Shown here in pieces: positions 37,216-48,864 of a stretch of DNA of 64,000 nucleotides. The stretch's first letter is position 1. Each line of letters begins with the position of its first letter. The notes under the pieces were generated by a model, which saw nothing but the letters and a program-made list of their open reading frames with translations, searched no databases and had not been told where the DNA came from. The DNA lies in the NCBI GenBank assembly GCA_944470555.2, contig OX104129.1:44611998-44675997 (forward strand). The letters run 5' to 3'. Made by a program: the position numbers and the translations under genes. Origin of the DNA: Heterobilharzia americana. Taxonomy: Eukaryota; Platyhelminthes; Trematoda; Strigeidida; Schistosomatidae.

Positions 37216-38793
37216 CAGAAAAACTAAACGTCAATTAAAAACATTGAGATTGAAGTAATATCCTTCAGATGTAATTTTTGATAAATGTTCTCTGGTTTTC
37301 ACTTGCGTGTTTCGCATTTTGAGGTGATGAAATGTCGTAAAAAGTCGTAATCAAAACTGTCATGTATCAGCAATAAATGGAGATCAAAAGAAGTGAAGTA
37401 ACAAGTAACTGGTAATAGAAAAGTAATTCAGAGAAGCATAAAACGAGTCAAAAAGAATATCTACAAGCTTTTGTTATTCCACGTAAACAGCGTGTTTTTT
37501 CTAGGGGGATGATATATAGTTATTTATCTAAATGAATCCATCAGTTAGGGATTTAGAGACTGGAAAACCATATACAGTTACTTAGTACTTTATACATTAA
37601 GCCTGGTACTTCCATATGAGATTATTTGTTATTCACATGGTCTGACGATTTTGCATAAATTTCACAATATATACATATAAAAAGGTTATGAATAAACAGA
37701 AAATTGTGTTTACTTTAAATAGGTTTGCAGAAGTTTGCTAGACTGATTTAATGTAAAACAAATTCTAAGATTATTTTAAATACTCAGTTTATTTAACATT
37801 TTTGTTTTTCAAAATTATTAGTCAATAGTTGAGAGTTTGATAAGAAAATATTTTTCAACGTTATAGCCAGTGCATATGTTAAGTACAGTCTAACGCTGCG
37901 TTCATTTGTAAAAGTACAAACTATATATTTCGAGGTAACTAATCCTTTCTCTTATTGCTGTATGCAATATCCACTCGAACATGTAGAAAGACAGGAGTTT
38001 TGTTCCAAAGAAAAATTACTGCTTATTGTATCAGAAATTTTGAAATATTTAACAAGCATTTTCATTAGGAAAATACTGCTCATAACTATTAAAAGCACTT
38101 TTCAAACTGTGAACAATAAAAGTATATGTCTTGAATAGGTAAGGGAAGATAAAGTCATAGCATATAAGATCTACTGAACTGGTTACCTGATAATATTTCC
38201 ACTTCTCTATATAAATGACAAAAATTACTTAATAGCAAAGCATTCAGGCGTAAATGTTCGAAAATTTATAAACGAGGGTGAAATCCACTCTTTAGAAGAG
38301 TTTAAAATGGTCTATAGTAATGTTTTAGAAACCGCTGCCATTATCCGGCATGCTTCCATGTTGGCCTAATGTGGCACTTTAGCTTAAAAATTGCCGTCAA
38401 AATTACTCATTTCAAGACAACTGTTTGTCTGAAATGATGATCACTAACGTCTGCCACGTTATGTATAGCTTACATGGCAACGAAGATGATATCGACAGTG
38501 CTCAAAACATGAACTGCGTTCAAATTACTTGAGATAAACTTAGTATGCAATAAAATTCAAGTATCCCTCTACTTCCGCCTTTGCATGCCTACGTTTTAAA
38601 ACGGTAACTAGTTACTTCATGAAATCATTTATAACTTGTGTTTATTTTCTATACACTAATCTTTTAAGTCTATATATTGCAAGTGAGAACCAATGAAAAA
38701 TAAACAGAATTTATCTTACGTTCATAATATTGCTCTGATTGCGTTATTTTTCATATTGATTAAGAAATCAAAATGTATAAAATGCTGCATACT

Positions 38794-38814
38794 GATTTTT
38801 TTCACTCTGTTCAG
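38794..38814 (+). promoter_or_regulatory. 3' splice (or spliced-leader) acceptor before the first coding exon
   Basis: A T-rich tract (TTTTTTTCACTCTGTTCAG) ends in AG at 38,813-38,814, only 17 nt before the ATG at 38,832. It is a strong acceptor. It could accept a cis-spliced 5' UTR exon or the trans-spliced leader that schistosomes add to some mRNAs. The sequence alone does not decide. Confidence 0.65.
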
Positions 38815-39852
38815 AATTCCATTTACACAAAATGAATTTATGTGATCTAGAAAACATGCATACGCAGATGGATTGTTACAAAATTAACCAACTGGCAACA
38901 ACGCAACATACTAGTTCTTTCCCTGATCAGCTGAAAATTGAGGAATTGAATGATCATCCAGGAACTGACTATTATAATTCACATCATAACTCTTTATTTA
39001 CGGATAATATTCGTACTACATTCATTCCAGTTAATACTTCTACGACTACTATCCCCAATTCTTATAGTCATGAAGTAAATAGCAGTAATAATATCAATCA
39101 TAACATCCTGTATAATATGAAACAGTGCGAAAAACATGGTAATAACTACCAGGAAGTTACGTCTAACTATAGCTACGTAGATAATGAGGTAGTATGGACA
39201 AAAAATGTATTCAATTCAAAGTCCTGTCTTAAAAATTCTGTTAGTTTGATCAACAGTTATAATCATAGTGTGAAACTGAATAGAAACTCTATAAATCGTG
39301 AATCAAATTCAAATGAAGACTATTCGCATCCCAACTACCATTATGATGTAGATCTTGTTTCTACACCAGGACACATGTATTCACTTACCGATTATTCAGA
39401 AGTGAATAGTGGAGATTATCCGTACTTTGTAAATGATGAACAGCAAGTCTGTTTGAATGAGCCTTTGCTGTCTAATGGCCTGGAGTATTCGGACTTCTGT
39501 AAAGAGTTTTATACCGATAGAGAATCAAATATGACTAATTGCAGTCATAATTCCGCCTGTGAACAAGATGGTAGCTGTCCAAGTGAATTGAAGATAAATC
39601 CACCAGCAAATCATTACAGTGATCAGGATTGTACTCCTCAGAGAGTGGTTAAAAGAGATTTGAAGCCATGTGACTTTATCAGCCAGACTGATTCAATGAC
39701 TAGTGAACGGCTTGAAGGCCAAGGTGGCGTGCACAGTAGTACAAATTGGTCATTTGGTTGGTCTAACGATAGAGAGTTAGATAGCCAAACAAGTAATCAT
39801 CTGTGTAGCCCAAAAAACATTACAGTAGATTCTGGAAATTATCAAATTCCAA
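38815..39852 (+). CDS. CREBRF-like gene, first visible coding exon (N-terminal region)
   Basis: Open from the acceptor at 38,814 to the donor GTAAGT at 39,853, and the longest open frame in the window. The ATG at 38,832 gives 340 codons plus one base of a split codon. Reading past the donor would add eight codons and a stop at 39,876-39,878. The product is rich in Asn, Ser, Tyr and Asp, has no signal peptide or membrane segment, and looks disordered, as expected for the long N-terminal activation region of a transcription regulator. I do not recognise a domain here. It is tied to the CREBRF-like exon at 63.1 kb because the one-base phase at its donor fits the exon at 41,734, which in turn fits 63,112. 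The frame is also open between 38,815 and the ATG, so a start in an earlier exon is possible. Confidence 0.85.
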
Positions 39853-41733
39853 GTAAGTTTCACTGTTTGGTGTTTTAAAATTCTAGTTTTATAATCCTTA
39901 CTATCTAGGTGTTAAAAGAGTTATATTTTTCGTGATGTGACTTAACAGTATTAGCAAGATATAGTCTTACTAAACCCATAGCTTTCTATTTCAGTACAAT
40001 AAATTTGTTCCTAATTATCTTGCATTTGTTTTCACTGACGGTAACAAGATGTGAAATGAAGCGGGTATGAATCCATAGATTAAATCTCAATAGCTATCAG
40101 TAATTAGGTTTTTCTTGAACAAATCAACTTTTGGGAGTTCAGGAAAATAATTTGCATTTTTAAAAATTCATCAACCTTTCGGAGGATGTCAGCAATGACA
40201 TACCTAAGAGATCAAATAGAAGTAAAGTTGTAAATTGTACATTTCAAATACTCTCTCTCACTAGTTCCTGGAAAATATTAGATCGTGCGAAAACCAGTTA
40301 GACTTCTGTTTTCCCATTGTACAAAACTGAATACCGTTATTTAGCCACCTTTCACAATTAAATGCATATTTACACAGGCTGTTTCGTCGTCAGGTCCTTT
40401 TTAATATTATTTACTCAAGCACATTTACTAGGAAGTAATTTCATCAAGACTTGGGTGTTTATTTGATTGTGTTTTCCTCTTGAAATGGAGTAGTTTTTCA
40501 GAGTCGTACAAAAGCCTAAGCATATGAAAACCCAAGGGTATTTTGTTAGGAGAAGTAATAACATATAAAGCCAGTAAAAAATCTAAAATTAGGTTGAACT
40601 ATGTTTGTTTTACGAAAAACGAGTTTGCCTTCCTAAATAAGAAGGATACAAAAACGGATTTAACGTAGAGTTTCACTTCCCATTCAGAAAAATCAGTAAC
40701 AAGCTGCATTCCAAGAAGGACTGGACACTGATATTACTTCTTCAAAAGAATGGAACACGAGTATTATTTGAAATATTGTCAGTATGAGCTAACCAGACAT
40801 TTTTGGTGGTCCAACTTTACTTTATTTTTAGCTGGTTGTGAAGTGTGAGATGAGACAGATCAGTCTACTTACCTTGAGATATTTAGGAATTAGCACTTTT
40901 AGGTATCATCACTTATTTTCTGAACTGTTGAAAAGTCAGGATGTCATTTTGCATAAACATAGACAAAACATTAATGGACAACGGTCTGTGTCGACGTATC
41001 TTACTTCAGTTGAACAAGATGCAAGTGAACAAGATTGACAACGCAAAAATAGGAATGAAATGCAGTCGAAAGTTGTGGAAAGTTATAAGGAGCGAAGAAC
41101 AGGAGGGAATTTGAGCTGTCGACGCATTTGCATAACCATTGTCAATGTTGAGCCACATTATCTCCAGTCTGCTGCTACGTATTCTGGTTGCCACATAGAT
41201 CTAAGTTGATGGTCTTCATCTGTCTACACCACATAAACTTCATAGACTAATACTTCTGATTCTGACGGTCTGATATCTGTTTTCTAGCCTAATCCTGCCT
41301 TACAGGGCCATAAGCACATAAATTATTCTCTTTCATTCACCTTAGCATGATAAGAGTTTCAGAACTACCTAAACCGTCTTGGCATTTTATCTAACTGAAG
41401 GTAATAAACGACAACCTAATGTAAGAAACTGAGTATGTTGAAGAGAAAATGCATCTTTAGTGAAGAAAATAACCTAAAAAATTCACTTTTGTAAATGTTC
41501 AAATTTATCAGTGATACATTTCATTTAGCCATGACCTTAGAATTTTATAATGCATTCAGAATTGTGTTTACTGCCAAAATAATTCTAAAAGACTGTGAAT
41601 ATATTTTAACTTTTATACAAGCATCTCGATGGGATAATACTAATAAAGTCTTAATTTTATAACAAATCACTTTGACTAATTATCGTCGGATACTATGACG
41701 TGTTACTTAGGTACGATTTCACCTTCTTTTAAG
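39853..41733 (+). other. Intron 1 of the CREBRF-like gene (1.88 kb)
   Basis: Bounded by GTAAGT at 39,853 and by the T/C-rich tract CACCTTCTTTTAAG ending at 41,733. AT-rich, with no recognised element. Confidence 0.7.
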
Positions 41734-41943
41734 ATTGCATTACACATACCAAGGCAAAAGATCTCATTTATGAGAAAGAATACGTGACAAATGAAAATGA
41801 TCAGTCGATAAACCAGTCGTACAAGCAATCGACGAGTCTATCTAACGGTCAGAAAGCATGTATGATATCCGGGCTATGTACTGAAGTAGATCATTCATAC
41901 TCACCACAGCCTGAATCAAAGCAGTCGTGCAGCCTTTCTTCAA
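41734..41943 (+). CDS. CREBRF-like gene, internal exon
   Basis: A 210-nt exon (70 codons) between acceptor AAG at 41,733 and donor GTGAGT at 41,944. It enters with two bases of a split codon and leaves with one. This matches the one-base end of the previous exon (A + AT gives Asn) and the two-base start of the exon at 63,112 (A + GT gives Ser). The peptide is polar and low in hydrophobic residues (EKEYVTNENDQSINQSYKQS near its middle), like the first exon, with no named domain. A second possible acceptor (AG at 41,752-41,753) would break the frame and is therefore disfavoured. I rely on splice borders, phase and composition, not on homology. Confidence 0.68.
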
Positions 41944-44519
41944 GTGAGTTTATTTTACATATATATTTATATATTGACATGAGTGTTTGAACATTGTTCA
42001 GTAGTTTTAATGATAGCTTTGGTTTGGTTTTCCGTTAGGTGTCATTCCGTGCACAGATGGCTTACCATTAATTCATTAAATTTTAATAAACAGTCTTAAT
42101 AGCATTTAGAATCTCAACAAGCTGCTTCTTAACTTACGTAAGAGTTTTGAAGCAGACAATATTTTATCTACCAAGAAAACCGTCCAATAATATTGATCTT
42201 TAGAAGGGTTTTAAAATCTATCCTAAGGCATAATCTCTGTAAGAAATAGCTAAAACTTCAACCAGCAATAACTAATGATATAAAACCAGATTAGGAAGCT
42301 CATTAAAAAACATTCCCTGTCTAGGAAGGAAACTGGAACTAAATAACTAGAGGATGTCACCTGAAGCTAAAAATATTTTCGCGACCCTATGTATGCAAAC
42401 TCGTTAGTCAGTTGAATAAAGCTATTTTAAAAATCTAAAATACATCAATATATACTGTCTTACTATTATACGCAAGAACTCAGTGCTTTAATTTTCGTCA
42501 CTTTTTGGTCACATTTCTTTGACGGTAAGATTGTATGTAAACAGAAGTTATCTGCATAAATCTTCAAAATATAAAGTTCACATTTCATCGAAATTCAACA
42601 ACCAAAATACAAAGCATTTTAAGTAACATAAAATTTTGTTGCGAATTGATGGATATTTTTTAATGAAAAATTGGATTGATAGATTTCCGGAAGACAAGTA
42701 AAGATTTTATTTAACCGCCATGAACCATGTAATGTTGCTTATGGAGAAGTAACTTTATATAACTATTACGTTTCACGAAATATCGAGTTCAAATATCATT
42801 GTAAATAAGATTGAAGAAAGTCGTGAATATCTTCACTTTTTTTACGTCACTGAATAAGTAACATGAGCCACTGAAGAATTTTTTTAATCATTGTGTGTTT
42901 TACGAACCTGATCTCAGTGTATAGAGACAGGCGGTAGTGTGCGCTACATATACTGCTTTTTTCGAATAAGATAGTTTGAACAAGCACAGTACAATATTAT
43001 TTATTGTTCAGAAACCCAAGATCGGAGTTTGTTTGATCTTTTGCTGTTTGTGGATACTGTACATCTCTACTGTAATTGACTTGTTTATTTAGAATATGGT
43101 GCATCTCAGTGACAAAGTCTCTTTGGAAAGATTGGCTAAAAGTTTCCTACAAACCTATGGTAATATATTTTCAAACTGTAGACTTAATAGTAAGAAATGA
43201 AGTTTACGTGGGGAAATTTTATCACTGACGCAGTTTGATTTCATATTTATTATCATAAAGAAAAGCTTGGCTGTATATCACATGCATATCAGTGATATTT
43301 GCATGGTGAAAAAAGTATTCCTTGTGTTTATGAACTAAGTTTCATTATATTATTGTACAGTAAACTGTTCTTAATAGATAAAATAGCTAATGCAGCGTGA
43401 CTGTATTGAAAATAATCATATTCAAGCATAAATGGCTTCAATAAAATATCCTAGCTGTGCTTCCTTTTACTTTTTAAAACTCGCATGAATTAAATACGAA
43501 TGTCGAAAAGCACGTAATTAGAACCAATCAGCTTCAGGCTTCAAGTATTTTTTACTCAATAAATATCAATTTTCATTCTAACGTATGTTTTTGGATTCAC
43601 CACCATCAATGCAGATAGAAGTATTTTATGTGTTAAAAAACGCTACTTATTTAATGAAGGTTGCCTGTGTAGCATTTCCATTTAAATTATGAAAAACTTC
43701 TTATCGACACTGACTGAAACAGTAAAACAACCTAAGATCAGTTGAAAATTTTTCGCTTGCACAATGCTTAATGTGAACATAAAAATAACAAGAAATACAG
43801 AGAAACAAAAAGAAACAGATTAAATGAATAGGATCTGACCTTAGTCTTAGTGAAATCTGTTAGCAAGTAACAACTCTTACTTAGTTTGTGAAGCAAAAAG
43901 GGAGTCAATAGAAGCGTATATTTGAAAGTAAAATGTTAGCATGCTTGGGAAGTTCTCTAAAAGAGGGTACCTGATAAAAAAATATTTGATAACGGAAAAA
44001 TTATCCGTAACAGGGAAGGAATACAATTTCTATTTTTTATGAAAGCTGAAGGGATTTATCATCTTGAGTAGCTATGAGAAAAATCGTTGAATTAACCAAT
44101 TGCTTGGCGTTGTGCTATGCAGAAGAACATAGTTGACTCAAAATATAGAGGATTTGAAGTGGTGAAGTTCGTTTTTTACTAACTAATCTTAGACTGAATA
44201 TTTTAAATGGATTACTAAGTAAAGTAGGGCGAATTAAAGATACAAACTAAAATATGAAAGGAAATAATCGTTTATGTAGAACAGTTTTAGCACTATGAAT
44301 TCCGCGTTGTCTTTGCAGGACTGCAATATTTTATACCTTTGTCCTTGTAACGTACACTATTCTAGGCTTTTTTATAATAATATATTATTATTATATGATG
44401 TTCCCTGTATTATCCTGTTGCTGAATTGACCAGATTGATCAGTCTGTATTACCGTGTAGGCTGCTGGGACGATGCCTCACTGTGGCCGGTATCTTCAGTT
44501 TTAATATCGATGATGAGTG

Positions 44520-44875
44520 ACGGTTAGCTGTAGAATCTAGGACCTGCGTTTTTCCACATTTAGGGCTCTTTAGCCAGATTTACCTGCTTCCCACTGAGAC
44601 TCGAACCTGGGACCAGCCGCTTCAAATGTCACAGCGCTATCCACTAGGTAAAAGAGTCACGATAGCCACTTTTTAAGGAACAGGTGTTGTGTATATGGTG
44701 TTGGTTTTATTATCTCATTGTTGGTTGGATCGCATTTGATCGGGCTCTATTAGCATACATCCTCATGCTAAGGAACAACATAGCTCACTGGGAGGCAAGT
44801 GTATTCAGCTGACGCATCCTAGATAGGACGAAATGCGCATCCTGAATTCCACTGCTATCTACTATCCATCCTTAA
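44520..44875 (-). mobile_element. Sm-alpha-like SINE with pol III boxes and hammerhead motifs at both ends
   Basis: On the - strand, an A-box-like TAGTGGATAGCGCTG (44,646-44,632) and a good B box GGTTCGAGTC (44,608-44,599) are spaced like an internal tRNA-type pol III promoter. Downstream on that strand, 44,590 to 44,526 reads a hammerhead-like CTGGCTAAAGAGCCC, then GGAAAAACGC and GGTCCTAGATTCTAC. At the other end, on the + strand at 44,808-44,855, is CTGACGCATCCTAGATAGGA followed by CGAAATGCGCATC. Stem II and GAAA are intact here, but the CTGANGA core has a C for its last A and the cleavage triplet is ATC. Sm-alpha repeats are known to combine pol III promoters with hammerheads. Two opposed motifs in one unit is what I see here. 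Confidence 0.66.
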
Positions 44876-45390
44876 TATTATTATTGCATATACAATAAGT
44901 CAAGAACTTAAGAAGGTAACGAACTTATTTTTATTTTCCTTTGCAATTTTTGCAGTTTTTGTATGATAACCAGTAGTGGTGTTTACTTATTTTACTACGT
45001 TTTATGCATCACAACAATGTCACCTTGTGTATTATGAGAGCTTCAATAAAATTAAATCTAGAGTCACATGTTTCCATAAATCTTCATATGTTTCTAGCAT
45101 TTCGTCGAGTAACATTCTACAGATTTAAGCGCGGATATTATTCCGATTAACTGTTTCAGTTGATATCTTATTGAAATTGTAAGTGAAACTTATCTAGACA
45201 TCATACTGGAGACTAGATAAGCACTGGTTTATTACATAGACATATATCTCAAAAATACAATTGTCTATACTAGTGTCATACAACTGTATCAACTTCTGTA
45301 TTTGAAGAAATTTTAGAATGTTAAACGAGACTTAATAAATGCGTTTGTTTGGATATATATGTATTTACTGTAGTCAATTTCATCAGAATA

Positions 45391-45404
45391 ACAATGAGCA
45401 TGTA
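45391..45404 (+). repeat. Target-site duplication of RTE copy 2, low side
   Basis: ACAATGAGCATGTA, 14 bp, identical to 48,708-48,721. Confidence 0.93.
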
Positions 45405-45435
45405 TTATAACTATTTATTATTTATCCCTTGGGCT

Positions 45436-47000
45436 GATGGCGGAACACAGGGCTCCAGTAGCACATTTCCATTCCACTCTGTTCTCTGCAATCTTTCGAA
45501 CCTGGCTCCATGACTGCCGTGAAGCTCTAATTTTTTTCCCAATTTGCCGTTTCTCATATCCCCTGATGTCTTCGAATGATCTTCTCAGTTCATGCCCAAT
45601 CCATCTCCACTTTCTTCTGCATATTTGTTGAGCGATAAGTTCTTGGTTGCTTCGTTCCCATGGTTCCTTGTTGCTTATTCTTGTTTTTTGTGCTGAGTGC
45701 AGAAGACCTCCACACTGATTTCAGATTAGTGAACGCCTGTCCCGCTTTTCCGATCGTGGCTGGCTTTGATATCCTCATCTGTGTCTGTGCCACTTGTAGT
45801 TGAAACTGTGCTGCCTAGATAGGTGAAAGAAGCTGCCTCCATTAGGATTCTCCCGTTGATGGTGATTGGAGCTAGTTGTTGTTGGTGGTGGTAGCGTTGT
45901 TTGGTTATCATCATCACCTCTGTCTTCTCTACGTTCATCTGAAGTCCTATCTTCGCTGCCCTGCCTCTTCTGTCAACTTGTGAGTTTTCGTCTGTAGATC
46001 TTCGAGTTTGTGCCACAACACATTGAGCATAAATCATCATCGGCGGCGAAATCCAAATCTTCTAGGCTCTTTTCATCAGTCCAGCAAGCGTATGCCTCTC
46101 TTCTCGCTCCTCACTGTTTGCTGCATGATTCAGTCCACCACAATCCCGAAGATCATCAGTGATAGTAGGTAGCAGCCTTGTGTTACTACTGTCTTCACTT
46201 CAAAGGCATCACTTAGCTTCCCATTGAGAATTACTTGCATGTGGCATCTTCATATAGTTGTTGAATGAAAGTGATAAAGGTCTGTAGTACTAAAAGCGTA
46301 ATGTTGGAGCGGCTAGCTGCCAAATTACTTCTCGGTCGACGCTGTCGAATGCCGGTTTTTTCAAAGTCGATGAAGTTAAGGTAAAGTCCCATTTGACTGC
46401 CATTCTATGCTCTGTTCTATGATGATGCGTAGCACAGCGTTGCAATTTGGTCCACACATGATTTGTACTTCCGGAATCCAGCGTGTTTTTCAGTCTCTCC
46501 AGGATGATGCGGCATAATATTTTTGCTAGGGGGGGGGGACAAGGATACAGCATGATTCCATGCCAGTTCTGGCAGACTGAGGTCTCTCTTCTTTAGAAGT
46601 TTGACAATGTCGCCCTTTGTCTAACAGATCAGCAGATACCTTTCCTTCCTTAATTGCGAACCTTCTGCAGTAGTGGTGTGAGCATATCCGCTGTTGTCTA
46701 TGCGTCCGCTCTCAGTGCTTCTGGCACGATCCCATGTGGTCCTGCTGCTTTCTCGCATTTCAGTAGCTTTATGGCGTTCAGGAATTCGACTCATATTAGA
46801 GGATTTGCATCCACCTGTAGTTCTGTGGCTGGGCTGCAGGTGGTATTTCTGGACGGAGTGCAGGTGGTTGTGGTGGTGGGGGTGGTGGTAGTGGTAGACT
46901 CAAGAGTTCTCTGAAGTGGTCAGTCCATCCTTTCCTTTCTTTCTCTTCCTTCCTAATTAGATTTCCTTCTTCATCTTTTATTGCTTTCATCCGTGTTGAT
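45436..47000 (-). pseudogene. RTE copy 2: reverse transcriptase remnant
   Basis: Pieces in several frames match copy 1: KAIKDEEGNLIRKEEKERK (47,000-46,930), the RT entry near 46,560-46,450, FDSVDREVIWQLA (near 46,350-46,310), the catalytic region near 46,060-46,030, KIGLQMNVEKTEVMMI (near 45,950-45,900), SFTYLGSTVSTTSG (near 45,830) and SVWRSSALS. The catalytic box, FADD in copy 1, reads FAADDDL here (46,033-46,050), with one extra Ala and one extra Asp codon. A run of ten G (46,529-46,538) replaces coding sequence. It cannot make an active enzyme. Confidence 0.85.
46529..46538. repeat. Homopolymer run of ten G
   Basis: Lies inside RTE copy 2. The matching position of copy 1 has no such run. 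A possible slippage or assembly-sensitive site. Confidence 0.9.
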
Positions 47001-47200
47001 CTCTTCCCTCTCAGATAGTAACCTGGTTATTTGATACAATGTTGTCAGGTCTCTGTCTATCCTACCACCAGCCTGTTCTCCTTCACTTGCCAGTGTGTCG
47101 TAGAAGTGTCTCTTGTCTTTGCACACACTCTTCTTCACTTCTTTTTCAAGTGGAGTGTTTTATACATTGTGCTCAGTTCCTCTTCTCGTCATTCATCCCT

Positions 47201-47270
47201 GCACTGCACTGCACTGCACTGCACTGCACTGCACTGCACTGCACTGCACTGCACTGCACTGCACTGCACT
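47201..47270. repeat. (GCACT)14 minisatellite-like array
   Basis: Fourteen perfect 5-bp units inside RTE copy 2. The matching place in copy 1 (around 15,690-15,701, CCAGTGCAGTGCAAGG on the coding strand) has only two units, so the array grew inside this copy after it diverged. Confidence 0.96.
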
Positions 47271-47286
47271 GGTTTGTCTACTACTT

Positions 47287-47322
47287 CACCATCACCATCA
47301 CCATCACCATCACCATCACCAT
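47287..47322. repeat. (CACCAT)6 array
   Basis: Six perfect 6-bp units in RTE copy 2. Copy 1 has a single GGATGGTG-like stretch at the matching place (near 15,664-15,672). Confidence 0.95.
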
Positions 47323-48707
47323 CATTCTCTCCCTCCTCCATCAGCTTCCATGTGGAAGTCCGTCGACATCCATTCCTTATCTCGCCTCTTCTTATTCCTT
47401 CCTAATACGCTTGTGCAGGTCGCATTCCACATGGCTTTCAAAGACTTCCAGTCCTCATCCACACAGGTTTGTTCAGGGATTGTTGCTCGATATCTCCCAT
47501 TTTGTCTTGATGGCTGGCTGACGTGAAGATCTCCTTTGTAGTTTCGTCCTTCAGTCGCTGTTCTCTTCTGGGTGTTCAACTTCAACTCTGGTCTATCACC
47601 AACTTCCTTGAATTGAAGGCTTCCAACTTGATTTTGCAGGTAGGTGCCTTGCACTAGATAGTCAGTGGTCTGAGCCTACATCTGCTCCCCTTCTTCATCT
47701 GATCTTGTGTCCAGTAGGCTGTCTGCGTCTCCACTTTCTTCACATTGAGGTGAAGTTGATCTGATTTTTAGTGTAGTATGTTCATCTGGTGAAATCAAAT
47801 GCATATCACTAAATGACTATGCTTGTGCTTGAATACAGTGGCTCTCCTTCAATCACCAAATCGCTGAATGCACATAATTCAGCAAACAATTCTCCATTCT
47901 CGTTCATTTCACCGAGTGCTTCTCGACTCATGGTTAGTTCTCTTCCTGTGTTGTCCACTCCTCGCAGTTTGGCATTCATGTCACCTCATCCATCAAAATG
48001 TTGATGTCGCCAACTGAAGTCTTGTCCAGTACTGATTGATTGGAGTTATCTACAGAATCCCTCCTTTTTCTCTTCATCCGCATTATTTATAAGTGCGTAG
48101 CGTTACATTGTATGATTGTGACTTTCCTTCGTTTTGAGTTGAACCTTGCTGTTATGATCCTGATGGTGGAGGAGATTGATTCCCACTGGGTGAGAGAGAG
48201 CCTTCGATGCTGTTGGGGACATCATTATACTCACTCGAAAATTCACTGTGCTCATAGTTGTTGTCTGGGTGACAATATCGGAGTGGATTACTCAATCTCC
48301 AGTTAAGAGTTTGGAGAGTCCACTTCCATTCCGTCTGCAGATTCCTCGCCTAGTAATTCTATGCTGTTCCTCCTTATCTCTTCTGCAATCTGGGTAGCCT
48401 TGTTAGGTTCAAGCATAGTGTAGACATTCCATGTCCCCACGTTTACTTTTGCTTTCATCGAGGTAGAGAAGATACATCGGCCCATAGGCTTCCCGAAAGC
48501 TTTCACCAACCGGCATCATTTCATCTCTCCGATTCCAGTGAGGAATAAGTTCATTTTTATTTTTTATATTTTGTTTGTGCTTTGAAGTTTCTGTAGCGGT
48601 TGGATTGGTTTTATGGTGTAGGGTTGCAAGCCCTAATCCCAACCTTCCCTCTTTACCCAGGTTCAGGACCGGCTAGCAACTAGTGAACTAGTTAACCAGG
48701 TGACGTT

Positions 48708-48721
48708 ACAATGAGCATGTA
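48708..48721 (+). repeat. Target-site duplication of RTE copy 2, high side
   Basis: ACAATGAGCATGTA, identical to 45,391-45,404. Confidence 0.93.
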
Positions 48722-48864
48722 GGGTACATGATTTAACTATTTGTCTAAATACTCAATGATCCAATATATCATTACAATGAAATAATTATTCAGAGAAGCA
48801 AGACGTGGAAAGAAATTCTTACAGACATTTCCCCTTATTTATTATGATAAGTATGTTGACTGTG

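Larger units (their letters stand above)
30406..38814. other. AT-rich non-coding region upstream of the first visible coding exon
   Basis: This region is markedly more AT-rich than the first 30 kb and contains no recognisable element and no supported exon. It may be a 5' intron or promoter region of the gene starting at 38.8 kb. I found no promoter motif I would defend. Confidence 0.5.
47001..48642 (-). pseudogene. RTE copy 2: endonuclease and linker remnant
   Basis: The endonuclease start is visible at 48,509-48,303 as KVNVGTWNVYTM and, in broken frame, the ELLG.E..DGME segment that carried the catalytic Glu. Around 48,000-47,800 the GDMNA region and the NENGELFAE segment can be followed on the - strand, and the SDH motif region lies near 47,680. 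The linker before the RT is disrupted by a 14-unit GCACT array and a 6-unit CACCAT array. Many frameshifts. Confidence 0.8.
45405..48707 (-). mobile_element. RTE-clade LINE (SR2-like), copy 2, full-length but decayed
   Basis: A 3.3-kb relative of the element at 14,375-17,640 in opposite orientation, bounded by a perfect 14-bp target-site duplication. The 5' end (CCTGGTTAACTAGTTCACTAG on the - strand) matches copy 1 after seven extra bases, and the 3' tail is AATAAT-like. Coding homology runs along the whole length with many frameshifts, more than in copy 1, so it is probably older or from a more diverged lineage. It lies in intron 2 of the CREBRF-like gene, antisense to it. Confidence 0.92.

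Noticed and set aside
39853..39878. Read-through of the first coding exon to a stop at 39,876-39,878
   Set aside because: A strong GTAAGT donor and phase-matched downstream exons make splicing far more likely.
41754..41943. Alternative acceptor at 41,753 for the internal exon
   Set aside because: It would enter in a phase that does not fit the preceding exon, and its pyrimidine tract is poorer.
47039..47526. Long + strand frames with repeated Ala-Leu-His-Cys or His codons
   Set aside because: They are translations of the GCACT and CACCAT arrays on the antisense strand of RTE copy 2.
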